A stretch of DNA of 64,000 nt. It comes from Streptomyces sp. Ru73. GTDB lineage: Bacteria > Actinomycetota > Actinomycetes > Streptomycetales > Streptomycetaceae. Each line of letters starts with the position of its first letter. Position 1 is the stretch's first letter. The notes beneath the pieces were generated by a model. It ran no database searches, had not been told where the DNA came from, and worked only from the letters and a program-made list of their open reading frames with translations. The position numbers and the translations under genes were made by a program. The stretch is taken from contig NZ_PQSQ01000010.1 in the NCBI RefSeq assembly GCF_002920575.1, positions 1-64,000 on the forward strand, written 5' to 3'. This document shows, piece by piece, positions 29,464-36,995 of the stretch.

Positions 29464-31806
29464 TCACGCGGTGACGGGCGTGGACCCGGGCCGTACGGCC
29501 GAGAACCGGTCCGAGCCGTGCTCCAGCACGTACGCCTGTGCCTCGGCCACGTGGAAGTACATGCCGTGCAGCGACAGCGAGCCCTCGGCCACCCGGCGCG
29601 CCACGCACTGATGTGTCATCAGGTGGTCCAGCTGCTGCATGACGTTGACGAGCGCCAGCCGCTCCAGGTCGTCGGCGACCGGACGGTCGGCCAGCCGGAC
29701 CTGCGCGCCTTCGGGACGCGCCATCCGGTCCAGGCTCGGGCGGCCGTGCCGCAGCCAGCGCGCGAGCGGGGTCTGCGCGCCGGGCTCGTGGTGGTGCGTG
29801 CTCAGGAGGGCCTGCATCGCGCCGCACCCCGAGTGCCCGCACACGGTGATCGAGCCTACCTTCAGCACCTCGACGGCGTATTCGATGGCGGCGCCCACGG
29901 AGTCGCACGCGGCCTCCGTGCCCGGCGGCGGCATCAGATTGCCGATGTTGCGCACCGTGAAGAGGTCGCCAGGGCCGCTCGTCGTGATCATGCTGGTGAC
30001 GAGCCGGGAATCGGCGCAGGTCAGGAAGAGGTTCGTGGGCCGCTGCCCCTCCCGCGCGAGCCGGGCCAGCTCCTCGCGCACGAGTGGGGCCGTGTGCCGC
30101 TGGAAGGCGCTCACCCCGCCCAGCAGCCGGCCGCCTCCCAGGAGCTGCGCGTCGTCCGTACCGGTGGGCCGCTCGGGGCGCGTGCAGTGGTGGTTGCGCC
30201 ACGGCGTCCAGGGACGGCAGGCGTGCGTACCGGCCGGCTCGGCGATCGGCCGCCCGCCGCGCCCGCCCAGGACTACCTCGCCACCGCGCGCACGGTGCGC
30301 GCTGGACCAGGACTGCAGGGCCTCGTAGGCGGCGTGGTCCATGAAGGAGCCGTGCAGTTCGATGACCGCACGGGCCGTGCCGGGCACCTGCGCGAGCGCC
30401 CGGGTCAGCCGCGGTACGGCCAGGAACGTCAACTGGCCGCTGACGCGCACCCGGTGCTGGTCGCCGTCCTCGATGACGGAGACCCGGGTGTGGGTGAGCC
30501 GGCGCAGCGCCAGGAAGACGGCGACGGCGATCCCCAGGCCCACGCCCTGCAGCACCCCGAAGACCACCACACCGCCCAGCGTGACGGCGTAGACGGGGAA
30601 CTCCCGGTGCCGCTGCACGTGCCGGATGTGCGCGAAGCTCACCATCCGTACGCCGACGAGCATCACCAGTGCGGCGAGCGCGGCCAGCGGGATCAGCTCC
30701 AGCGCCCCGGCCAGCAGCCCGGAGCACAGCACCACCCAGACGCCGTGCAGCACCGTCGACGCGCGCCCGGTCGCGCCCGCCTTCACGTTCGCCGAGCCGC
30801 GCATCGCGCCGCCGGCGATCGGCAGGCCGCCCAGCAGCCCGGAGAGGACGTTCGAGGCGCCCTGGCCCAGCAACTCGCGGTCCAGGCGGGTGGGCGCCGG
30901 GCCGGGGCCCGGCTGCTCGGTGGCCAGCTTGTCGACGGCGACGGCCGACAGCAGCGATTCCATGCTCGCCACGAGCGTCACCGTCAGGACGGCGGCGGCC
31001 AGGCCGAGCAGTGGCGTGTCCGGGAGCGCGGGCAGTTCGGGTGCGCGCCAGGAGGGCAGCTCGACGCGCGGCACCGTGAAGCCCGTACTCAGGGCGGTGG
31101 CGAGGGCCACGGCGGGCAGCGGCGCCGGAATCTTGCGCAGCGTGTGGCCCGGACGGCCGGGCAGCCGCGGCCAGCCGGCCAGGACGGCGACGGTGACCGC
31201 GGCGATCAGTACGGAGACGCCGTGCAGGCCCGCCAACTGACCGGGCAGCTCGGCGATGTTGGTGAGCGAGGAACTGTGCGCGTCTCCGCCGAGCACCACA
31301 TGGAGCTGGCCGAGCGCGATGGTCACCCCGATGCCGGCGAGCATGCCGTGCACGATGGCGGGGCTGATGGCGAGCGCCGCACGGGCCACGCGGAGCGTGC
31401 CCAGAAGGAGCTGCGCGAGGCCGGCCAGCACGGTGATGGCGCAGGTGGTGCGCCAGCCGTACCGCTGCACGAGGTCGGCGGAGACGACCAGGAGGCCGGT
31501 GGCGGCGCCGCTGACCTGGAGCGGCGCGCCGCCCAGCAGACCGGCCACGAGGCCGCCGACGGCCGCGGCGATGAGCCCGGCCTGCGGGGGCGCACCGATG
31601 GCCAGCGCGATGCCGAGGGAGAGCGGGATGGCGATCAGGAAGATGACGAAGGAGGCGCCCAGGTCCCGGCGCCAGTCCTCGCCGGAGGGGCGCCGGAACG
31701 CCGTGGGCCGCCTTTCCGCGGGCGGCTGTCGGTCGTGGTCCTGCGGAGCGGTACGCGGGTCCTGGGACCGCGGCGTGGCCGGCTCGGATGCGTGGGGCTG
31801 CGGCAT
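29464..31806 (-). CDS. SulP transporter fused to beta-carbonic anhydrase
   Basis: A 780-residue three-part protein. Residues 45-445 are a SulP anion transporter (LGASFVIFLIAIPLSLGIALA at its start). Residues 455-545 are a STAS-like domain (VRVSGQLTFLAVP, then AVIELHGSFMDHAAYEALQ). Residues 580-770 are a beta-class carbonic anhydrase with zinc ligands in CADSR and in CGHSGCGAMQ. The likely job is bicarbonate transport coupled to CO2/HCO3- interconversion at the inner face of the membrane. GGAGGAGACGGGA precedes the ATG. The fusion type is known from several bacteria. A Pro/Arg/Gln-rich leader of 45 residues comes first. Confidence 0.93.
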   Translation of the reverse strand: MPQPHASEPATPRSQDPRTAPQDHDRQPPAERRPTAFRRPSGEDWRRDLGASFVIFLIAIPLSLGIALAIGAPPQAGLIAAAVGGLVAGLLGGAPLQVSGAATGLLVVSADLVQRYGWRTTCAITVLAGLAQLLLGTLRVARAALAISPAIVHGMLAGIGVTIALGQLHVVLGGDAHSSSLTNIAELPGQLAGLHGVSVLIAAVTVAVLAGWPRLPGRPGHTLRKIPAPLPAVALATALSTGFTVPRVELPSWRAPELPALPDTPLLGLAAAVLTVTLVASMESLLSAVAVDKLATEQPGPGPAPTRLDRELLGQGASNVLSGLLGGLPIAGGAMRGSANVKAGATGRASTVLHGVWVVLCSGLLAGALELIPLAALAALVMLVGVRMVSFAHIRHVQRHREFPVYAVTLGGVVVFGVLQGVGLGIAVAVFLALRRLTHTRVSVIEDGDQHRVRVSGQLTFLAVPRLTRALAQVPGTARAVIELHGSFMDHAAYEALQSWSSAHRARGGEVVLGGRGGRPIAEPAGTHACRPWTPWRNHHCTRPERPTGTDDAQLLGGGRLLGGVSAFQRHTAPLVREELARLAREGQRPTNLFLTCADSRLVTSMITTSGPGDLFTVRNIGNLMPPPGTEAACDSVGAAIEYAVEVLKVGSITVCGHSGCGAMQALLSTHHHEPGAQTPLARWLRHGRPSLDRMARPEGAQVRLADRPVADDLERLALVNVMQQLDHLMTHQCVARRVAEGSLSLHGMYFHVAEAQAYVLEHGSDRFSAVRPGSTPVTA

Positions 31807-32164
31807 TCCCGTCTCCTCCGGGGCGACGCGGCCGCGCTCAAGGGAGGCGGCCGTGGGGCGGCGGTGTACTGCGGGGCTGAGCCGGCCGGGATGCCTTGCG
31901 GTGGGTGACGGCCCGGTGACTCTTCGATGTCGGTAAAGAGATCGTAATGACGTATCGGGTCACCACGGAGCCGCGACGGGCGAATGGGCTGATTGTTCCG
32001 CCCATCAGGTGAACGCGGGCGCCTCTGTCCGGCGTGTGCGTTGCCGCGCGGACGGGCGGGTGTCCGCGGGCCGCCGGTCCGGCCGGAAGGCGCTGTGGGC
32101 GGCTCTGAGGGCCGGCGGGCGCCCCGGTGGGCGGCAAAATCCGGGGCGGGCCGCCGTACGGCCG
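31807..32164. other. Gap upstream of the SulP-CA gene
   Basis: This 358-bp stretch should hold the promoter of the SulP-carbonic anhydrase gene and the 3' end of the CooC-like transcript. An AT-richer segment at about 31930-31965 is the best promoter candidate. I see no gene and no clear palindrome. Confidence 0.4.
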
Positions 32165-33157
32165 TCAGGCGGGCTGCGGCGCGGTCGTCGCCGGGGTTTC
32201 GGAGAGCACGAAGCCCGGGTCGACCTGGGCCGTCAGGTCGACGCCCGTCTTCCCGTTGCCCCAGCTCTCGGCGTTCTTCAGGTGGAAGTGCACCATCTGC
32301 TGCGTGTAGCGCTCCCAGTCGCGCCCCTCGTACGCGGCGTCGGCGGTGGTGTGCAGCGTGCGCAGCGCCTCCCGGTTGGCGTCCTCCAGTTGTACGAAGG
32401 GCGCCGGACGGCCCTTCTCCATGGCCCGCACCCAGTCGGACTGGCCGACCGTGACGAGCAGGTCGTCGCCCACCTGGTCGCGCAGGAACGCGAGGTCGTC
32501 GGGGCTCTGCACCTTGTTGCCGACCACCTTCAGCGCGACACCGAAGTCCCGCGCGTACTCCTTGTACTGGCGGTACACGGCGACGCCCTTACGGGTCGGC
32601 TCGGCGACCAGGAAGGTCATGTCGAACCGGGTGAACATCCCCGAGGCGAACGAGTCCGAGCCCGCCGTCATGTCGACGACCACGTACTCGTCCCGGCCGT
32701 CCACGAGGTGGTTCAGGCACAGCTCCACCGCGCCGACCTTGGAGTGATAGCAGGCCACCCCGAGGTCGGACTCGGTGAACGGCCCCGTGGCCATCAGCCG
32801 GACCGTGCGGTCGTCGAGGCGCACCTCGCGCGCGCAGGCGGCGTAGACGGGGTTGTCCTCGGTGACGCGCAGCAGCCGGGAGCCCGCGCCCGGCGGCGTC
32901 GTCTTGATCATTGTGTCGGCGGACGCGATGCGCGGGTTGCTGCCGCGCAAGTAGTCCTTGATGAGCGGGAGATGGGCGCCCATCGCGGGCAGTGCGGCCG
33001 CCTGGCCCTCGTCCAGGCCGAGGGCGGCGCCCAGGTGCTGGTTGATGTCGGCGTCCACGGCGATGACGGGCACGCCGGCGGTGGCGAGGTGGCGGATGAA
33101 CAGCGAGGACAGCGTGGTCTTGCCACTGCCGCCCTTGCCTACGAAAGCGATCTTCAT
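32165..33157 (-). CDS. CooC-like P-loop ATPase
   Basis: A 330-residue MinD/SIMIBI-class ATPase. It opens MKIAFVGKGGSGKTTLSSLF, the deviant Walker A with the signature Lys. VIAVDADINQHLG and VVVDMTAGSDSFASGMF are the switch regions, and it resembles CooC, the nickel-insertion ATPase of carbon monoxide dehydrogenase. No CO dehydrogenase or metal-cofactor gene is in the window. TACGCT lies 8 nt before the ATG at 33157; a GTG two codons earlier is the alternative start. It is divergent from the Fic-like gene, a pairing I recall from other Streptomyces. Confidence 0.88.
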   Translation of the reverse strand: MKIAFVGKGGSGKTTLSSLFIRHLATAGVPVIAVDADINQHLGAALGLDEGQAAALPAMGAHLPLIKDYLRGSNPRIASADTMIKTTPPGAGSRLLRVTEDNPVYAACAREVRLDDRTVRLMATGPFTESDLGVACYHSKVGAVELCLNHLVDGRDEYVVVDMTAGSDSFASGMFTRFDMTFLVAEPTRKGVAVYRQYKEYARDFGVALKVVGNKVQSPDDLAFLRDQVGDDLLVTVGQSDWVRAMEKGRPAPFVQLEDANREALRTLHTTADAAYEGRDWERYTQQMVHFHLKNAESWGNGKTGVDLTAQVDPGFVLSETPATTAPQPA

Positions 33158-33245
33158 GTTCACGAAGCGTAACCGCCGAATCGCCTTACGTGAGGGGTTT
33201 GCGTGAAGAAGACCACTCCAACGAGGGGTTCGCCCTTGTGGTGCG

Positions 33246-33251
33246 TAGGGT
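33246..33251 (+). promoter_or_regulatory. -10 box of the Fic-like gene
   Basis: TAGGGT stands 7 nt before the ATG with no ribosome site, so the transcript is probably leaderless. On the other strand TACGCT (complement of 33166-33171) does the same for the CooC-like gene. The two promoters are back to back within about 85 bp. Confidence 0.5.
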
Positions 33252-33258
33252 CGTCCCC

Positions 33259-34080
33259 ATGAGTACGACAGCCGACCCGCTCGCGACCCTCGCCTCGCTC
33301 CCCGGTGTCGCCGACAGCGTGGACTCCGTACGGAAGAGCATCGACCGGGTCTACGGGCACCGGATCATGCGGCGCCGCAGCAACGAGGTCACCGCGGAGG
33401 CGGCCCTTCGTAGCGCGCGCGGTTCGGCGGCGCTCTCGGGTGCCGACTGGGCGCTGGAAGAGGTGCGCAGGCGCACGGACTTCAGTGGTGACGGTGAGGC
33501 GCGCACCGTAGGTGCGGCGTTGCGGCTGTCGGCCGAGGCGGGGCAGCTCCTCAGTGTGTGGCGGCAGTCGCCCCTCCGGGTGCTGGCCCGGCTGCACCTG
33601 GTGGCGGCGGGCGGCGACGTACCCGATGAGAGCGTGGGCCGGCCGCGCCTGGCGGGTGAGGCCGTGGAGGAGCCCCTGATCGAACTCCCGCTGCCGGACG
33701 CCGACGAGGTGGCCGGGCGGCTGGACGGACTGGCCCGCCTGCTCCTCGCGGGGACCGAGGCGCCGGCGCTGGTGACGGCCGCCGTGGTGCACGGCGAGCT
33801 GCTCGCACTGCGGCCCTTCGGGTCCTCCAACGGCCTGGTGGCGCGCACGGCGGAACGTATCGTCCTGGTCGGCAGCGGCCTCGACCCGAAGTCCATCTGC
33901 CCGTCGGAGGTCGGCTACGCGGAGCTGGGCCGGGCGGCGTACGTGGCGGCACTGGAGAACTACGTCTCCGGCACCCCTGAGGGCATGGCCGCATGGATCG
34001 CCCACTGCGGGCGCGCGGTCGAGCTGGGTGCACGGGAGAGCACGGCGGTGTGCGAGGCGCTGCAGCGGGGCGCCGCGTAG
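33259..34080 (+). CDS. Fic-fold-like protein with altered active site
   Basis: A 273-residue protein. The helix and loop VHGELLALRPFGSSNGLVARTAERIVL align with the Fic core HxFx(D/E)GNGRxxR. Arg replaces the catalytic His, Ser replaces the acidic residue, and Leu replaces the Arg of GNGR. Upstream, EAALRSARGSAALSGADW looks like the inhibitory or N-terminal Fic helix. If this assignment is right it is unlikely to be an AMP-transferase and may be a binding protein. The syntenic S. coelicolor gene is, as I recall, labelled an oxidoreductase, which the sequence does not support. It is divergent from the CooC-like ATPase and is followed by the probable 6S RNA. Confidence 0.8.
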   Translation: MSTTADPLATLASLPGVADSVDSVRKSIDRVYGHRIMRRRSNEVTAEAALRSARGSAALSGADWALEEVRRRTDFSGDGEARTVGAALRLSAEAGQLLSVWRQSPLRVLARLHLVAAGGDVPDESVGRPRLAGEAVEEPLIELPLPDADEVAGRLDGLARLLLAGTEAPALVTAAVVHGELLALRPFGSSNGLVARTAERIVLVGSGLDPKSICPSEVGYAELGRAAYVAALENYVSGTPEGMAAWIAHCGRAVELGARESTAVCEALQRGAA

Positions 34081-34126
34081 GCGGTCCGCCGACGGCGGGG
34101 GTCTCGACGGGCCCCGGCAAAGGGTT

Positions 34127-34159
34127 GCGGCGGTACCTGGTCCTGCTCGGTACCGCCGC
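34127..34159 (+). terminator. Strong hairpin after the Fic-like gene
   Basis: An 11-bp perfect stem (GCGGCGGTACC with GGTACCGCCGC) has an 11-nt loop. It starts 46 nt after the stop and separates the Fic-like gene from the probable 6S RNA. Confidence 0.75.
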
Positions 34160-34185
34160 GTGGCACTCTCAGCGGGTTACCAGGC

Positions 34186-34410
34186 GTGCTCGATAGGTGC
34201 CGACAGGTCGGAGTCTTTGTCCGTCACCTGATGCGGCTGGCCCGTAATCGACGGGTCGGCGTCGCGTGGGTTCCCGTTGATCGTGCTCGGTCCGTGGGGC
34301 CTTCGTGCGCTACAGGTTTTCCTCTCGGAGATCCTTGGTCTCGCGGGCCGTTAATTCCTTTGTACTCCTGCGCCGCGACAAGCGGAACCCCTAGCTGCAC
34401 ATCTTTACTT
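34186..34410 (+). ncRNA. ssrS: Probable 6S RNA
   Basis: The gap between the converging Fic-like and HAD genes is AT-richer than its surroundings and has no coding bias. A 6S-like RNA of about 190-200 nt is known at the equivalent place in S. coelicolor (between SCO3558 and SCO3559). The ends can pair: GTGC...TAGG at 34186-34197 with CCTA...GCAC at 34390-34400, as expected for the closing stem of 6S RNA. On the plus strand this is followed by T-rich ATCTTTACTTTTACC, a plausible terminator, so I place it on the plus strand. Strand and exact ends are not proven. 6S RNA binds the primary RNA polymerase holoenzyme. Confidence 0.6.
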
Positions 34411-34482
34411 TTACCTTCAAACAGGGCGTATCGGACGCTCGTTTCCCGGCCCCCTGTACGGGGGTGGAGCCGGGGCGGTCCC

Positions 34483-35340
34483 TCAGGCGGAGAGGGCGCG
34501 CGCCGGTGCACTGCGGCGCCGGCTGGCGTACCAGACCAGCCCCGCCGTGGCGGCCGCCGCGCCCACCGCGACGGCGACCAGCGCGGGCCGCGGCGGCATC
34601 GAGAGCGACGGGATGCGCTGCTTCAGGCGCACCGGCCGGTTGAACGTGAGCACCGGCCAGTCGCGCGCTGCGGCCTCCCGGCGCAGTGCCCGGTCGGGGT
34701 TGACCGCATGCGGATGGCCGACGGCCTCCAGCATCGGGATGTCGGTCGCCGAGTCGCTGTACGCGTAGCAGCGCGCGAGGTCGTACCCCTCGGACGCGGC
34801 CAGCTCCCGGATCGCCTCGGCCTTCGTGGGGCCGTAGGCGTAGTACTCGATCTCGCCCGTGAAGCGGCCGTCCTCGCCGACGACCATGCGCGTGGCCACC
34901 ACCCGGTCGGCGCCCAGCAGCTCGCCGATGGGCTCGACCACCTCGGCGCCCGAGGTGGAGACGATGACGACGTCCCGGCCCGCGGTGTGGTGCTCCTCGA
35001 TGAGGGAGGCCGCCTCGTCGTAGATGAGGGGGTCGATGAGGTCGTGGAGGGTCTCGGCGACGATCGTCCGCACCTGGGCCACGTCCCACCCACGGCAGAG
35101 GGCGGAGAGGTACTCCCGCATCCGCTCCATCTGGTCGTGGTCCGCGCCGCCCGCGAGGAAGACGAACTGGGCGTACGCGGTGCGCAGCGCGGCCCTCCGA
35201 TTGATCAGGCCGCCTTGGTAGAAGGACTTGCTGAAGGTCAGCGTGCTCGACTTAGCAATGACCGTCTTGTCCAGGTCGAAGAACGCGGCCGTCCGAGGGG
35301 CCGAGTGGGGCGCTGAAGGAAGCGAGCTTCGGTTTTCCAC
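34483..35340 (-). CDS. HAD-family phosphatase, SerB-like
   Basis: A 285-residue HAD-IB phosphatase. Motif I is FFDLDKTVI with the nucleophile Asp. Motif II is VIVSTSG, motif III is the Lys in GPTKAEAIRE, and motif IV is YSDSATDIPML. A C-terminal membrane helix (about residues 252-275) with an Arg-rich end suggests a tail anchor. The relative in S. coelicolor is labelled a morphological-differentiation-associated protein, as I recall; the substrate is unknown. The GTG at 35340 lies 6 nt after TATGCT on the minus strand, which fits a leaderless mRNA; an ATG at 35364 is the alternative. Confidence 0.88.
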   Translation of the reverse strand: MENRSSLPSAPHSAPRTAAFFDLDKTVIAKSSTLTFSKSFYQGGLINRRAALRTAYAQFVFLAGGADHDQMERMREYLSALCRGWDVAQVRTIVAETLHDLIDPLIYDEAASLIEEHHTAGRDVVIVSTSGAEVVEPIGELLGADRVVATRMVVGEDGRFTGEIEYYAYGPTKAEAIRELAASEGYDLARCYAYSDSATDIPMLEAVGHPHAVNPDRALRREAAARDWPVLTFNRPVRLKQRIPSLSMPPRPALVAVAVGAAAATAGLVWYASRRRSAPARALSA

Positions 35341-35418
35341 AAGGCGAGCATAGGGGGGCACCATTCGGCGTAAGGTGTGGCGCGTGGGTTTGCCTGAGAA
35401 GGCTCTCGGGTACACCAT

Positions 35419-35451
35419 GGAAGTCACGGATCGTTCGCGACCGTGCTAACC
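35419..35451 (+). CDS. Ten-codon leader-like frame
   Basis: ATG at 35419 opens a frame reading MEVTDRSRPC, which ends at TAA. It lies in the gap between divergent genes, about 45 nt after a TAAGGT -10-like box at 35370-35375, and 35 nt before a strong hairpin. The order promoter, short frame, hairpin resembles an attenuator, but the ribosome site is weak. It may be chance. Confidence 0.25.
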
Positions 35452-35486
35452 CGGCCCGACTCCTCCCCCCCCGAGTCGGCCGTGGG

Positions 35487-35521
35487 GACGACCCCCGCTC
35501 TCCCCCCCGGCGGGGGTCGTC
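35487..35521 (+). terminator. Hairpin in the HAD-ssd gap
   Basis: A 12-bp perfect stem (GACGACCCCCGC with GCGGGGGTCGTC) has a C-rich 11-nt loop. It stands between two genes that point away from each other, where no terminator is needed unless a short plus-strand RNA is made from this gap. Confidence 0.65.
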
Positions 35522-35602
35522 GCATGTCCGGACCCATTTTCGGGGCGCGGGGGCAGCTATTTGATCTTCCTTCGGCGGCAGGCCGCCGCGCGGCGTCATG
35601 CC

Positions 35603-35623
35603 TACGGTTCGTAACTTACCGTA
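35603..35623. promoter_or_regulatory. Inverted repeat upstream of the Tad operon
   Basis: TACGGT and ACCGTA are separated by 9 bp in an AT-rich stretch about 180 bp before the first Tad-locus gene. It could be an operator. A DnaA-box-like TTGTCCACA follows at 35697-35705. Confidence 0.3.
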
Positions 35624-35804
35624 ATCAGAAGACTGCTCTCAGGAAGTTTTCCATAGTCGCTGGTATAGGTGACCGGGATATTCACAGCCCCAGTAGTTGT
35701 CCACAGTTTTCGACCAAGATCCACGGGATTTTCCGGATCGCTGCACCGTGAAAGTCCGCGAAGTTCGCGGATGTGCGAGTTGTGTAGCGACAGGGGGACA
35801 GAAC

Positions 35805-36995
35805 GTGGCCGGAAGCAACGATTCGGATGGGACGGAACGGGACGCGCAAGACTCCGGGCCGTTGATCATCACGGAGGACGAAAACCTTCTCGATGATCTT
35901 CTGCGGCTCTGCGCGGCGGCGGGCACGCTGCCGGCCGTGGCGCACGGCGGCAGTGCTGGCACTGCGGGCTGGGGATCGGCCCCGCTGGTGATCGTCGGGG
36001 AGGACTGCGTCCACCGGCTGCGGGGTCTCGCGCGCCGGCCCGGCGTCGTCCTCATCGGACAGCACCCGGACGAGACCGAGGTGTGGCAGCAGGCCGTCGA
36101 CATCGGCGCCGAGCGGGTGCTCGGACTGCCGGACGGCGAGAGCTGGCTCGTGGACCGCATCGCCGACGCGGTGGAGGGCGACGGGCGCCCGGCCCTCACG
36201 GTGGGCGTGCTCGGCGGACGGGGCGGCGCCGGCGCGAGCACCCTCGCCTGCGCCCTGGCCGTGACGGCCGCGCGGCAGGGCCACCGGACGATACTGATCG
36301 ACGCCGACCCGCTGGGCGGCGGCCTCGACGTCCTGCTCGGCGGTGAACGGGAGAAGGGCCTCCGCTGGCCCGCCTTCGCCGAGTCCCGCGGCCGGGTCGG
36401 CGGCGGCGCCCTGGCCGAATCCCTCCCGCGGCTGCACGCGCTGCGCGTCCTCAGCTGGGACCGCGGCGACTCGGTGACGATCCCGCCGGAGGCCATGCGG
36501 GCGGTGATGTCGGCGGCGCGCAGGCGCGGCGGCGTCGTGGTGGTCGACCTGCCGCGTGGTTTCGACGGCGCCGTGGCGGAAGCGCTCATGCAGATCGACG
36601 TGGGACTGCTGCTCGTCCCCGCCGAGCTGCGCGCCACGGTGGCGGCCCGGCGCGTCGCCGCCTCGGCCCGTTCGCTCCTGCACGACCTGCGCGTGGTGAC
36701 CCGCGAGACACCGGGGCCCGGGCTGCCGGACGCCGAGCCGGCCCGGCTCCTCTCGCTGCCCCCGGTCGGCACCCTGCCGTGGGACCCGCAGCTCGCCGAC
36801 GCCCTCGCCCGCCGTCTTCCACCGGGTGCGGACCCGCGAGGACCACTGGCCCGGTTCTGTACGGAGTTCTGGGCACGCGTACTGGACGGACGGGAGCCCG
36901 CGCGGCCCCGCTCCGCACACGAGGGTCCGTACGGGACGTACGCCGGACACGGCTCCGGTGCTGCTCCCCGTACCGACGAGGGCGGGCTCTCATGA
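35805..36995 (+). CDS. ssd: TadZ/CpaE-like (Ssd) septum-site protein
   Basis: A 396-residue MinD-like protein at the head of the Tad locus. An N-terminal receiver-like domain (to about residue 135) is followed by an ATPase-like domain with TVGVLGGRGGAGASTLACAL. Both lysines of the deviant Walker A are absent (R and A in their places), so ATP hydrolysis is doubtful. ILIDADPLGGGLDVLLGG and VVVVDLPRG are the later motifs. Actinobacterial Ssd proteins affect septation, while TadZ proteins place the Tad machine at the pole. GTG 35805 follows AGGGG by 8 nt. Its stop overlaps tadA by 4 bp. Confidence 0.88.
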   Translation: MAGSNDSDGTERDAQDSGPLIITEDENLLDDLLRLCAAAGTLPAVAHGGSAGTAGWGSAPLVIVGEDCVHRLRGLARRPGVVLIGQHPDETEVWQQAVDIGAERVLGLPDGESWLVDRIADAVEGDGRPALTVGVLGGRGGAGASTLACALAVTAARQGHRTILIDADPLGGGLDVLLGGEREKGLRWPAFAESRGRVGGGALAESLPRLHALRVLSWDRGDSVTIPPEAMRAVMSAARRRGGVVVVDLPRGFDGAVAEALMQIDVGLLLVPAELRATVAARRVAASARSLLHDLRVVTRETPGPGLPDAEPARLLSLPPVGTLPWDPQLADALARRLPPGADPRGPLARFCTEFWARVLDGREPARPRSAHEGPYGTYAGHGSGAAPRTDEGGLS

